From Flavobacteriales bacterium (GTDB taxonomy: Bacteria; Bacteroidota; Bacteroidia; Flavobacteriales_F; PHOS-HE28): DNA of 64,000 nucleotides. Both the position numbers and the translations under genes were made by a program. The stretch lies in the NCBI GenBank assembly GCA_016704485.1, contig JADJAA010000001.1:2199501-2263500 (forward strand), in the 5' to 3' direction. Below are positions 44,952 through 53,851 of the stretch, in pieces (the stretch's first letter is position 1; every line of letters begins with the position of its first letter). The notes under the pieces were generated by a model. That model searched no databases and was not told the origin of the DNA. It was given only the letters and a program-made list of their open reading frames with translations.

Positions 44952-47900
44952 ATGAAGAAGGAAGTAAAGCTCAACAGCAACTTCAATAAGATCGTTATCA
45001 GTCTGGCCAGCCCCGAGCAGATCCTCGAGCGCAGCCATGGCGAAGTGATCAAGCCGGAAACCATCAATTACCGCACCTATAAGCCGGAGCGTGATGGACT
45101 TTTCTGCGAGCGCATCTTCGGTCCTGTTAAGGATTTCGAATGCCATTGCGGTAAATACAAGCGGATCCGTTACAAAGGGATCGTTTGCGACCGTTGCGGT
45201 GTTGAAGTGACCGAGAAAAAAGTACGTCGTGAGCGTATGGGACACATCCAATTGGTTGTGCCCGTGGCTCATATCTGGTATTTCCGCAGCTTACCGAATA
45301 AGATCGGTTATCTATTGGGCCTACCTACCAAGAAGTTGGACCAAGTGATCTACTATGAGCGTTATGTAGTGATCCAAGCAGGTCCGGCCATGAACAAAGA
45401 GGGTGAAGCACTTCAGTACCTCGACTTCCTCACCGAAGAAGAGTACTTGGATACCCTTGATGTGCTAGGCAAGGAGAATCAGTATCTGGACGATACGGAT
45501 CCCAACAAGTTCATCGCTAAAATGGGCGCTGAATCCTTGTATGATCTGTTGAAGCGTTTGGACCTTGATGGTTTGAGCTACGACCTGCGCCATAAGGCCA
45601 ACACGGAGACAAGCCAGCAGCGTAAGACCGAGGCGTTGAAGCGATTGAACGTTGTTGAGGCTTTCCGTGATGCGAATACGCGCATGGAGAACAAGCCCGA
45701 GTGGATGATCGTGAAGGTGGTGCCTGTTATTCCGCCTGAGCTTCGCCCATTGGTACCATTGGATGGTGGCCGTTTCGCTACTTCTGACCTCAACGATCTA
45801 TACCGTCGAGTGATCATCCGTAACAACCGCTTGAAGCGTTTGGTGGAGATCAAGGCGCCGGAAGTGATACTGCGTAACGAAAAGCGTATGTTGCAGGAAG
45901 CTGTGGACAGCCTCTTTGATAACAGCCGTAAAAGCAGTGCCGTAAAGAGCGAAAGCAATCGTCCATTGAAATCCTTGAGCGATTCGCTGAAAGGAAAGCA
46001 AGGTCGTTTCCGCCAGAACTTGCTCGGTAAGCGTGTTGATTATAGCGCACGTTCCGTGATCGTTGTTGGTCCTGAACTGAAATTGCACGAGTGTGGTTTG
46101 CCGAAGGATATGGCAGCTGAGCTCTTCAAACCGTTCATTATCCGCAAATTGATCGAGCGTGGCATCGTGAAAACGGTGAAGAGCGCGAAGAAGATCGTAG
46201 ATAAGAAGGAACCCGTTGTTTGGGATATCCTCGAAAGCGTATTGTGGGGACACCCGGTTCTATTGAACCGTGCTCCTACGCTTCACCGTCTAGGTATCCA
46301 GGCTTTCCAACCTAAATTGATCGAGGGTAAGGCTATCCAATTGCACCCGCTCGTTTGTACAGCATTCAACGCTGACTTCGACGGTGACCAAATGGCTGTT
46401 CACGTGCCATTGGGCAACGCCGCAATTCTAGAAGCTCAGCTTCTTATGCTGGCCAGCCACAATATCTTGAACCCTGCTAATGGAGCGCCGATCGCGGTAC
46501 CTAGCCAGGACATGGTGTTGGGCCTGTACTACATCACCAAAGGCCGCGTTACCGACGAGGAACGCACCATGAAAGGCGAAGGACGTACGTTCTACAGCCC
46601 GGAAGAGGTGATCATCGCCTATAACGAGAAACAACTCGATCTGCACACGCACATTAAACTGCGTTGGGTTGATTTCCACGGTAAATCTGCGATCATTGAC
46701 ACGACTTGCGGCCGTACCATCTTCAATGAAGTGGTACCGAAGGAAGTTGGTTTCATCAATGACGTATTGACCAAAAAAGCGTTGCGTGACATCATTGGTA
46801 AGGTCGTTAAGGAGACCGGAACTGCACGCGCTGCTCAGTTCTTGGATGATATTAAGGACCTCGGGTTCATGAGTGCATTCCATGGCGGACTTAGCTTCAA
46901 CTTGGATGACGTTGTCGTTCCAGCTGAAAAAGAGAAGCTGGTTAATGCTGCACAGGCCGAGGTGGATGAGGTTACCGGTAATTACAACATGGGTCTCATC
47001 ACCAACAACGAGCGTTATAACCAAACGATCGATATTTGGACACACACCAACAGTAAGGTGACCTATACTTTGATGGAGCGCATCAAAAAGGACCGTCAAG
47101 GGTTCAATTCCATCTATATGATGATGGATTCCGGTGCGCGTGGTTCCAAAGAGCAGATCCGTCAGCTAAGTGGTATGCGTGGTCTTATGGCCAAGCCGCA
47201 GAAGAGTGGCGCTGGTGGCGGTCAGGACATTATCGAGAACCCGATCCTCTCCAACTTTAAGGAAGGATTGTCCATTCTCGAGTACTTCATCTCTACCCAC
47301 GGTGCACGTAAAGGTCTTGCCGATACGGCTCTAAAGACCGCTGACGCTGGTTACTTGACCCGTCGTCTTGTTGACGTTGCACAGGATGTGATCATCACGA
47401 ATGATGATTGCGGTACACTTCGTGGACTTCTGGCTTCTGCACTGCGTAAGAACGAGGATATCGTTGAGTCGTTGTATGATCGTATTCTCGGTCGTAACTC
47501 AGTACACGATGTGCATCACCCACAGACTGGCGAACTAATGGTGGCTAGTGGGGAGAACATTGACGAGGATATCGCAGCCGCGATCGCGAACAGCCCGATC
47601 GAAGAAGTGGAGATCCGAAGTGTATTGACCTGTGAGCAGAAGAAAGGTGTATGCGCCAAATGCTATGGTCGCAACCTTGCTACTGGCCGATTCGTCCAAA
47701 TGGGCGAGGCAGTTGGTGTAATTGCCGCACAATCCATTGGTGAGCCTGGTACCCAGCTTACACTGCGTACGTTCCACGTAGGTGGTGTGGCCGGTAAGAT
47801 CACAGAGGAAAGTGAGATCCGTGCCAAGTATGATGGTGTATTGGAGATCGAGGAATTGCGCACGGTCAGTAAGAAAGACCGCAAAGGAGAAGATGCCGAA

Positions 47901-49247
47901 GTAGTGATCAGCCGTAGTGCGGAAATGCGCATAGTGGATAGCAATACAGGTATCGTATTGACCACCAGCAATATCCCATACGGCGCGTTCATCTATATGA
48001 AAGGTGGTAAAAAAGTGAAGAAAGGCGACCTGATCTGTATATGGGATGCGTACAATGCTGTGATCATCTCCGAATTCAGTGGTAAGCTTGACTTCGAGAG
48101 CATTGAAGAAAATGCGACCTACCGTGAAGAGATCGATGAACAGACCGGATTCGCTGAGAAGGTGATCGTTGAAAGCCGCGACAAGAAAAAGAACCCGACC
48201 ATCCGCATTATGGACGGTAAAGGCAAAGAAGAGCTGAAGAGCTATAGCTTGCCGGTTGGTGCACACATCGTAGTTAGTGAGGGTCAAAAGATCGAAGCCG
48301 GTGACATTCTGGTGAAGATCCCACGTAGCTCCGGCAAGGGTGGTGATATTACCGGTGGTCTACCGCGTGTTACCGAATTGTTCGAGGCACGTAACCCAAG
48401 CAATCCTGCTGTTGTGAGCGAAATCGATGGTATCATCTCCTACGGAAAGATCAAACGCGGTAACCGCGAGATCATTGTGGAAAGCCGCACCGGCGAGCAG
48501 AAGAACTATCTGGTGCCTTTGAGCAAGCACATCCTGGTACAGGAGAACGACTTCATCAAAGCAGGTCAGCCGCTTAGCGATGGTTCCACCGCGCCTGGCG
48601 ATATCCTGGATATCCAAGGACCTACCAAGGTTCAGGAGTACTTGGTGAACGAGGTGCAAGAGGTTTACCGTATGCAAGGTGTAAAGATCAACGACAAACA
48701 CTTTGAAGTGATCGTACGCCAGATGATGCGTAAGGTGGAGATCGAGGATCCCGGAGATACCAAGTTCTTGGAGAAGCAAAGCGTGAACAAGACCGAATTC
48801 ATGGAGGAGAACGATCAGATCTTCGATATGATGGTGGTTACAGATGCTGGAGAAAGCGAGTCATTGCGCGTTGGTCAGTTATTGACCTTGCGTAAGTTCC
48901 GCGACGAGAACAGCGTACTGAAGCGTAAGGACTCGAAGTTAGCTGAAGCCCGTCAGGCACAACCTGCTACGGCTCGTACCATGCTACAAGGTATTACGCG
49001 TGCTTCATTGCAGACCGAAAGCTTCATCTCGGCAGCTTCCTTCCAGGAAACGACCAAGGTGTTGAACGAGGCAGCTGTGAACGCGAAGGAAGACCACTTG
49101 AACGGCCTGAAGGAGAATGTGATCGTTGGTCACCTGATCCCTGCTGGAACCGGAGTGCGCGCTTACCAGAAGAACATTGTTGCGAATAAGGACGAATACC
49201 AGCGTATGCTAGCCTCTAAATTAGAGGCACAAGAGATCGAAGAATGA
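44952..49247 (+). CDS. rpoC: DNA-directed RNA polymerase subunit beta prime
   Basis: 1431 aa. The zinc ribbon has CHCGKYKRIRYKGIVCDRCGV (about 56-77). The catalytic NADFDGDQMAVHVPL (about 476-490) carries the three magnesium-binding aspartates. The bridge-helix region has GARKGLADTALKTADAGYLTRR (about 784). The second zinc site lies around DDCGTL and CEQKKGVCAKCYG (about 893-905), followed by GVIAAQSIGEPGTQLTLRTF. The gene is complete, with a strong terminator after it. Confidence 0.99.
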   Translation: MKKEVKLNSNFNKIVISLASPEQILERSHGEVIKPETINYRTYKPERDGLFCERIFGPVKDFECHCGKYKRIRYKGIVCDRCGVEVTEKKVRRERMGHIQLVVPVAHIWYFRSLPNKIGYLLGLPTKKLDQVIYYERYVVIQAGPAMNKEGEALQYLDFLTEEEYLDTLDVLGKENQYLDDTDPNKFIAKMGAESLYDLLKRLDLDGLSYDLRHKANTETSQQRKTEALKRLNVVEAFRDANTRMENKPEWMIVKVVPVIPPELRPLVPLDGGRFATSDLNDLYRRVIIRNNRLKRLVEIKAPEVILRNEKRMLQEAVDSLFDNSRKSSAVKSESNRPLKSLSDSLKGKQGRFRQNLLGKRVDYSARSVIVVGPELKLHECGLPKDMAAELFKPFIIRKLIERGIVKTVKSAKKIVDKKEPVVWDILESVLWGHPVLLNRAPTLHRLGIQAFQPKLIEGKAIQLHPLVCTAFNADFDGDQMAVHVPLGNAAILEAQLLMLASHNILNPANGAPIAVPSQDMVLGLYYITKGRVTDEERTMKGEGRTFYSPEEVIIAYNEKQLDLHTHIKLRWVDFHGKSAIIDTTCGRTIFNEVVPKEVGFINDVLTKKALRDIIGKVVKETGTARAAQFLDDIKDLGFMSAFHGGLSFNLDDVVVPAEKEKLVNAAQAEVDEVTGNYNMGLITNNERYNQTIDIWTHTNSKVTYTLMERIKKDRQGFNSIYMMMDSGARGSKEQIRQLSGMRGLMAKPQKSGAGGGQDIIENPILSNFKEGLSILEYFISTHGARKGLADTALKTADAGYLTRRLVDVAQDVIITNDDCGTLRGLLASALRKNEDIVESLYDRILGRNSVHDVHHPQTGELMVASGENIDEDIAAAIANSPIEEVEIRSVLTCEQKKGVCAKCYGRNLATGRFVQMGEAVGVIAAQSIGEPGTQLTLRTFHVGGVAGKITEESEIRAKYDGVLEIEELRTVSKKDRKGEDAEVVISRSAEMRIVDSNTGIVLTTSNIPYGAFIYMKGGKKVKKGDLICIWDAYNAVIISEFSGKLDFESIEENATYREEIDEQTGFAEKVIVESRDKKKNPTIRIMDGKGKEELKSYSLPVGAHIVVSEGQKIEAGDILVKIPRSSGKGGDITGGLPRVTELFEARNPSNPAVVSEIDGIISYGKIKRGNREIIVESRTGEQKNYLVPLSKHILVQENDFIKAGQPLSDGSTAPGDILDIQGPTKVQEYLVNEVQEVYRMQGVKINDKHFEVIVRQMMRKVEIEDPGDTKFLEKQSVNKTEFMEENDQIFDMMVVTDAGESESLRVGQLLTLRKFRDENSVLKRKDSKLAEARQAQPATARTMLQGITRASLQTESFISAASFQETTKVLNEAAVNAKEDHLNGLKENVIVGHLIPAGTGVRAYQKNIVANKDEYQRMLASKLEAQEIEE

Positions 49248-49278
49248 TCTTGCGAACAGTAAGTTGCATTTGAACTAG

Positions 49279-49316
49279 CGGCAAGCTGATCCACTACCGG
49301 GTCGCTTGCCGTTTTT
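49279..49316 (+). terminator. Terminator of the rpoBC operon
   Basis: Stem CGGCAAGC / GCTTGCCG followed by TTTTT, about 30 bp after the rpoC stop. Confidence 0.88.
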
Positions 49317-49360
49317 CATTCGACACAATTAGACCAATAAGCCTACATAAACTACAGACC

Positions 49361-49681
49361 ATGGCCGACGAGAAAGAACAACCACGTCAGAACCAATTGA
49401 ACATTGAGATCAGCGAAGAGATCGCTGATGGCATTTATAGTAACCTGGCCATCATTACGCACAGTAATTCGGAATTCGTTCTGGATTTTGTGCGTGTTAT
49501 GCCCGGTGTACCCAAAGCCAAAGTGAAGTGTCGTGTACTTCTAACTCCGCAACACGCCAAACGCCTTATGCGTGCCCTAGCAGATAACGTACAGAAGTAT
49601 GAAGGCGTTCATGGACCTATCCGCGAAAGCGAAGCCACCGAGATCCCGATGAGCTTCGGAGGGCCTACGGCGCAAGCGTAA
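49361..49681 (+). CDS. DUF3467 family protein
   Basis: 106 aa, acidic N-terminus (MADEKEQPRQNQLNIEISEE). Recognisable family segments are GIYSNLAIITHSNSEFVLDF, RVMPGVPKAKVKCRVLLTPQ and HAKRLMRALADNVQKYE. The family is small, single-domain and of unknown function; in Bacteroidota it is often encoded directly after rpoC, as here, although a terminator separates them. No signal peptide or membrane helix, so it is cytoplasmic. Confidence 0.88.
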   Translation: MADEKEQPRQNQLNIEISEEIADGIYSNLAIITHSNSEFVLDFVRVMPGVPKAKVKCRVLLTPQHAKRLMRALADNVQKYEGVHGPIRESEATEIPMSFGGPTAQA

Positions 49682-49701
49682 GTGACCCTATTAAAAATTT
49701 T

Positions 49702-49733
49702 AAAAGCCCCGGCGTATTGCTGGGGCTTTTTTT
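49702..49733 (+). terminator. Terminator of the DUF3467 gene
   Basis: AGCCCCGGC / GCTGGGGCT stem followed by seven T; strong canonical form. Confidence 0.9.
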
Positions 49734-49763
49734 GTGGGTTCGGTTGGGTCATTGCACTGGGTG

Positions 49764-49810
49764 GACGGAGTGGACATGGTGCCTTGCTTAGGCACCATGT
49801 TAACTCCGTC
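49764..49810. repeat. Long near-perfect inverted repeat in an intergenic gap
   Basis: 20-bp arms, GACGGAGTGGACATGGTGCC and GGCACCATGTTAACTCCGTC, around a 7-nt loop TTGCTTA, with one mismatch and one wobble. There is no T tract on either strand. It lies between the DUF3467 terminator and the end of the minus-strand lipoprotein gene. It could be a terminator-like structure of that gene or a remnant of a small palindromic element. Confidence 0.7.
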
Positions 49811-49885
49811 TAATTGAGTCTAGGGTTGAAAGCCAAGACCATTTATTGCAAGTGAAACTTGCATACTTGATCTTGCTTGTTACAA

Positions 49886-50293
49886 TTAGAGCGAAAGTGT
49901 GTCAAGCATTGCTGCGTATTGGCCAAAATTTAAAGGACCCAATACGTTGGAGGTGAGAACGCTATCGTAATACGTTTGAGACATGGATCCTTGATAGTAC
50001 GCCTTGATATCACGATCGGTATTAATGACCCAATATGACTTTGTTCCAGTGATTACATTCAAACTAGTAGCTACCAAGTAGTGCCCGCGAATTGAGGTGT
50101 CAATTACCTTTCCAGGAACAACCTCAGCGCCAGTACCGCGATACTCCTCACGGCCATTGTATACAATACAACTTTGTGGCCCTGCCTCAAAGAAGTAATA
50201 GGCACCGATCAGATGTTTGTCATCAGATAAATAATTTTGACCGTTACAGGCATGTAAGATCATAGCGAACGCTAGATATATTAAGGTTTTCAT
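49886..50293 (-). CDS. Putative small lipoprotein of unknown function
   Basis: 135 aa from ATG 50293 (MKTLIYLAFAMILHACNGQ). The 13 extra residues of the longer frame do not look like a leader. The N-terminus is a short hydrophobic signal with a possible lipobox, L-H-A-C, at residues 13-16, so the protein would be anchored through Cys16. The rest (about 120 aa) has no motif I recognise. Base composition is slightly more AT-rich than the neighbours. It lies downstream of the patatin gene and its small partner, in the same orientation with a gap of 66 bp. Confidence 0.6.
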   Translation of the reverse strand: MKTLIYLAFAMILHACNGQNYLSDDKHLIGAYYFFEAGPQSCIVYNGREEYRGTGAEVVPGKVIDTSIRGHYLVATSLNVITGTKSYWVINTDRDIKAYYQGSMSQTYYDSVLTSNVLGPLNFGQYAAMLDTLSL

Positions 50294-50359
50294 CAATTCT
50301 TCGATAGTTCGTAAGTCACGATCAAGGCACAACTTAAGCTGGTTTTGAATACTACCCCC

Positions 50360-50608
50360 TCAGAACCGAATAGCCTTCATCCTATCCGCAACACCCTCAT
50401 CCGCACAGACTTCCAACAACCGCCGATCAAAGTGTTCAATGTATCCTTCCTTGGCATATCCATGGTTGATCAAATGCAGGTCCAGCATCAGTTCATCCAA
50501 CAGATCCCACAACGCTGCATCCGGTCGGTCCTCGGTCTGCAGCTTTTCCAGTTCACCGGACACACTTTCGTATTGGTCCAAGAGCAGATGTGTGATAAGG
50601 CCACTCAT
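50360..50608 (-). CDS. Small acidic protein of unknown function, coupled to the patatin gene
   Basis: 82 aa from ATG 50608 (MSGLITHLLLDQYESVSG). The start overlaps the TGA of the patatin gene (50605-50607) as ATGA, suggesting translational coupling. It is helical and acidic (ELEKLQTEDRPDAALWDLLDELMLDLH), with no signal peptide or membrane segment. I do not recognise the family. A longer upstream start (50662) is less likely because it would overlap the patatin gene by 57 bp. Confidence 0.65.
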   Translation of the reverse strand: MSGLITHLLLDQYESVSGELEKLQTEDRPDAALWDLLDELMLDLHLINHGYAKEGYIEHFDRRLLEVCADEGVADRMKAIRF

Positions 50609-52887
50609 TCCTGTGCTTTCTGATTGAATAGGATGTAGCCGAAATTGAGGCTCCAGACCCACGGTTGCGTTAAGCCATCAATGTAACTGGTATTGAACCA
50701 GACCGGTCCTAATGGACTTTGGTAGATCAGCGACCCTGATCCCATGTAATACCGCTTGTCGAACCCTAGACCTGTTATAGCACTGCCGTCTGTTTGTTGG
50801 ATCAGGGGCTCATAGGGTTGGAAAACGAACCCTTCCAAACGCAGATCGAAGCGATTCTTTGCAACGGCAACGATCAGGCGGGCTCCACCTGCGACGAACT
50901 TGGTAGAACGGAATTCAGGGATGAAATAGGTATGGCTTTCCGGCGTAGGGCGGAATGCTGGGCTGCGGATAATGCTCTCCGTATAATTCTCGAAATTGGG
51001 CATACTGCTGAATACGCCTTCAGCCAATAGACCGAATTTGAATATGCCCCTTGGCAGGAAATACTTGTCCAACGTGATCTTGGCGACTATCCAATCATGG
51101 TTGTAATGGTGGTCCATCAAGTTCTCTGCACGCGTAGAACCAAGGTCCGTGGTTTCGTGACCGGTAACCACCCGGATCGATCCAGCAAGCGACTCACCTG
51201 CATTGGCATGTTGTTTCCGGTTAAGTGTGTTCCGTTCGATCAACAGTCCCGACGTAAAGTGACTGAAATAGGAGACATCTGCAGTATCCTGTCCACTGAA
51301 CTCTGCCGTTTGGTAGTAATTATCCTTCGTCTCCACGATCTTTGCATCCAGCCGTAAGAGTCCTTTATTGCCCAATCCCATTCCTACGTTGATGCCACCC
51401 CAGGTCTCTCGGTTCACTACGAAGCTTGGCCTCACTTCATCAAAGAACGTGGTGAAACTTCGGAAATAATCCCAGCGGTGGATCGTGAATGCCGGTTCTA
51501 TGTAAAGCGGTGATGCTGTGGAAAGGTCCATCCGAAGTTTTGCCTGACCGGCTATATAGTACTTGCCGAAGTATGAATTCGCTTCGATCCGAGCCGAGGT
51601 TGAACCGAACAGATTATAGCGAAGACCCACCATTCCCGTATTGATCGGACGTGATGAGAACATTCCGCCGAACTTGACCTCAAGGTCTTTTTCCGCCTTC
51701 GCTTTAAGTTCCAACCGGAAGTTGTTTGCCATATGGTCATATGTGGCCTTGGGAAAGAATGAAGCTATATTCCTATCGGCGACCAAACGGAAGTACGTCG
51801 GTTTCAGTTGATCCATTGACATTAATTTATCACGGCGTGACAAGGTCTTTGCCACATACCGCTTTTGCGACTTCGTCAAACCTTGGATCACTACGTCGCC
51901 GAATTCCATTTTTGGCATGCGTGCACGGAACGCTTCACGGCGGGCTTCCAAATCTGCACGGGGCATTCTACGGATCGTTCGAGCAAGTATCTCCGGCATT
52001 TGCGCCATCGCCGCATCATACCCATCTTTTATTGCAATGGATGGGTTGCTGAAATCGAACAGGGTGGTGGTGGTCAGGGGTTCAATGATCACCCCATTCT
52101 CACAGATCACCGTGTAGTTCGTGTGTTCCTGCATCATGGCACGCAGCTGGCTCAACAGGTCATCTTCGGTGGGTGGTGGCGCGTTGTAGGATACGTTACT
52201 GCCAATGATGAAGTCCGGCAGAAAATCATTATACATCACATCGCTCGGGAAGTTGTTATACAGGCCGCCGTCCATCATTAAATGCCCATTCACACTGATG
52301 GGTTTGAAATAGAACGGGTAGGACATACTTGCCCGAATGCACTCTGCCAGATTTCCTCTGCTGAATGTTACCGAGGTTTGATCTGTGAGGTCCGAGGCCA
52401 CGCAGCGGAACGGTACGAACAGGCTATCCATGTTCTCCCGCGCAACTGCGGATGCCGGCCCGAAGGTTCGCATTTGCTCAAAATCCAATAAGGCAGGCTT
52501 GCGCAGATTAGTGGGCAAACTGGTTTGAATAGTGGTATCCAGATCCAACTTTACACTGATCAATGATGCATCGGGAGCATCTTGTTTGAAGTAGTATTGA
52601 TAGCGCTTCTCAATTCCACCATCGGCCATGATCTTATATAGGTCGGTATTGAAAAGTGAGTCGATCTCCCATGGTGAATAACCTGCTGCGTACATGCCGC
52701 CGATCAAGGCCCCCATGCTGCTTCCAGTAATGAAATCGATCGGAATGTCATTCTCCTCCAACGCTTGCATCACGCCGATGTGCGTAAGGCCTACAGCTCC
52801 GCCTCCGCTTAGGACCATACCCACTTTCTGCCCATGGATCTGAGTGAAAATGATGAGGAATAGAATTGAAAGTAACGAACGTTCCAT
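50605..52887 (-). CDS. Patatin-like phospholipase with C-terminal outer-membrane barrel
   Basis: 760 aa. Signal peptide MERSLLSILFLIIFTQIHGQ. The patatin domain (about 20-290) has the oxyanion GGGAVGLTHIGV, the nucleophile Ser in GSSMGALIGGMYAAGYS (about 56) and the catalytic Asp in MMDGGLYNNFPSDV (about 206). A POTRA-like linker follows (GDVVIQGLTKSQKRYVAKTL, about 330) and then about 370 residues of alternating beta-strand pattern typical of a 16-stranded barrel, ending in a hydrophobic aromatic strand (WSLNFGYILFNQKAQE). The architecture resembles PlpD-type, type Vd-like proteins. Predicted to be an outer-membrane phospholipase or acyl hydrolase; the substrate is unknown. Confidence 0.9.
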   Translation of the reverse strand: MERSLLSILFLIIFTQIHGQKVGMVLSGGGAVGLTHIGVMQALEENDIPIDFITGSSMGALIGGMYAAGYSPWEIDSLFNTDLYKIMADGGIEKRYQYYFKQDAPDASLISVKLDLDTTIQTSLPTNLRKPALLDFEQMRTFGPASAVARENMDSLFVPFRCVASDLTDQTSVTFSRGNLAECIRASMSYPFYFKPISVNGHLMMDGGLYNNFPSDVMYNDFLPDFIIGSNVSYNAPPPTEDDLLSQLRAMMQEHTNYTVICENGVIIEPLTTTTLFDFSNPSIAIKDGYDAAMAQMPEILARTIRRMPRADLEARREAFRARMPKMEFGDVVIQGLTKSQKRYVAKTLSRRDKLMSMDQLKPTYFRLVADRNIASFFPKATYDHMANNFRLELKAKAEKDLEVKFGGMFSSRPINTGMVGLRYNLFGSTSARIEANSYFGKYYIAGQAKLRMDLSTASPLYIEPAFTIHRWDYFRSFTTFFDEVRPSFVVNRETWGGINVGMGLGNKGLLRLDAKIVETKDNYYQTAEFSGQDTADVSYFSHFTSGLLIERNTLNRKQHANAGESLAGSIRVVTGHETTDLGSTRAENLMDHHYNHDWIVAKITLDKYFLPRGIFKFGLLAEGVFSSMPNFENYTESIIRSPAFRPTPESHTYFIPEFRSTKFVAGGARLIVAVAKNRFDLRLEGFVFQPYEPLIQQTDGSAITGLGFDKRYYMGSGSLIYQSPLGPVWFNTSYIDGLTQPWVWSLNFGYILFNQKAQE

Positions 52888-52933
52888 ACGAGGAACGCAA
52901 AAGTAGGGCCGCTAGCGCGGACCGCACAGCCGA

Positions 52934-53716
52934 TCAACCGCGCAACAGGCCGTTCAAGTATTCTACAGTATCAAGAAGTCTGGAGCCATACCAACTGAAG
53001 AACTCGCCATCTACCAGTTTCACTGGCGTTCCAGGACAAGTCTCGTGCAGTTCCTCAATGTGTTTTTCGTTGAAAGGATACGGTTCTGAAGAGAGTAGGA
53101 TCAGGTCCGGTGCAGCTTCTTCCAACTCTTTGGCGGTGATCACCGGATACCGCGCATCGTCGCTGTCAAAGACATTGATCATTCCACATCGCTCTAAAAG
53201 GTCGTTGATGAATGTACCGTGACCAGCCGCCATGTACGGTTCGCGCCAGATCAAGTAGGCCACCGTTGCAGGTGGGTCCAAGGGTTGAAGTGTTGAGAAC
53301 CGCTCAGCTATTTGGTTGCGAAGCGCTTCGGCTTTCGCGCTCGTTCCGGTTATTGCACCGACTTTCAGGATCATGTCCAGTGCGCTGGGTAGATCGCGAA
53401 CATCGCTTATCCAGATAGGGAATTCCTTCGCTAAGGATTCAATCTCAGCTTTCAGGTTTTCTTCTTTGTTTGCGATGATAAGATCCGGTGCTAACTCCTG
53501 GATCTTCTTAAGGTCCAATTTTTTTGTGCCGCCAACACGTGGCTTGGTTCTGAACCACGTTTCCGGATGCACACAGAATTTGGTAATGCCGACCACGCGT
53601 TTTCCCAATCCAAGGTCATACAACAATTCGGTCTGGGAAGGGACTAGGGAGATGATGCGTTGGGGCAGGTCGGGCATTTGAATGTTGCGCCCTATTTGAT
53701 CCGTATGGATTCCCAT
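52934..53716 (-). CDS. Helical-backbone metal receptor (BtuF/FecB-like substrate-binding protein)
   Basis: 260 aa. Typical two-lobed fold of class III binding proteins: RIISLVPSQTELLYDLGLGKRVVGIT (about 19-44), APDLIIANKEENLKAEIESL (about 76) and the second lobe with AYLIWREPYMAAGHGTFIND (about 150), ARYPVITAKELEEAAPDLIL. Such proteins bind cobalamin, heme or iron-siderophore complexes for an ABC transporter. There is no signal peptide at the N-terminus (MGIHTDQIGRNIQMPDLP), so it may be cytoplasmic or the start may be elsewhere. No transporter permease lies next to it. The ligand is uncertain. Confidence 0.85.
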   Translation of the reverse strand: MGIHTDQIGRNIQMPDLPQRIISLVPSQTELLYDLGLGKRVVGITKFCVHPETWFRTKPRVGGTKKLDLKKIQELAPDLIIANKEENLKAEIESLAKEFPIWISDVRDLPSALDMILKVGAITGTSAKAEALRNQIAERFSTLQPLDPPATVAYLIWREPYMAAGHGTFINDLLERCGMINVFDSDDARYPVITAKELEEAAPDLILLSSEPYPFNEKHIEELHETCPGTPVKLVDGEFFSWYGSRLLDTVEYLNGLLRG

Positions 53717-53851
53717 GCTAGTGCTGGATCAGAAGGTCAGATATCAGGTACTTGGATCCATCTTGATCTATCATAACGATCAGCGTCATCAGCGTTCAAT
53801 TCTTCGACTAAGCAGGCGCTAAATTATCTGATCGTCTGATGGTCTGATCGC

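Noticed and set aside
53717..53851. Repeated GATC/CTGATGGTCTGATC-like words in the gap before cystathionine beta-synthase
   Set aside because: Short, imperfect and without a stable structure; the word TGATC is common in this genome.
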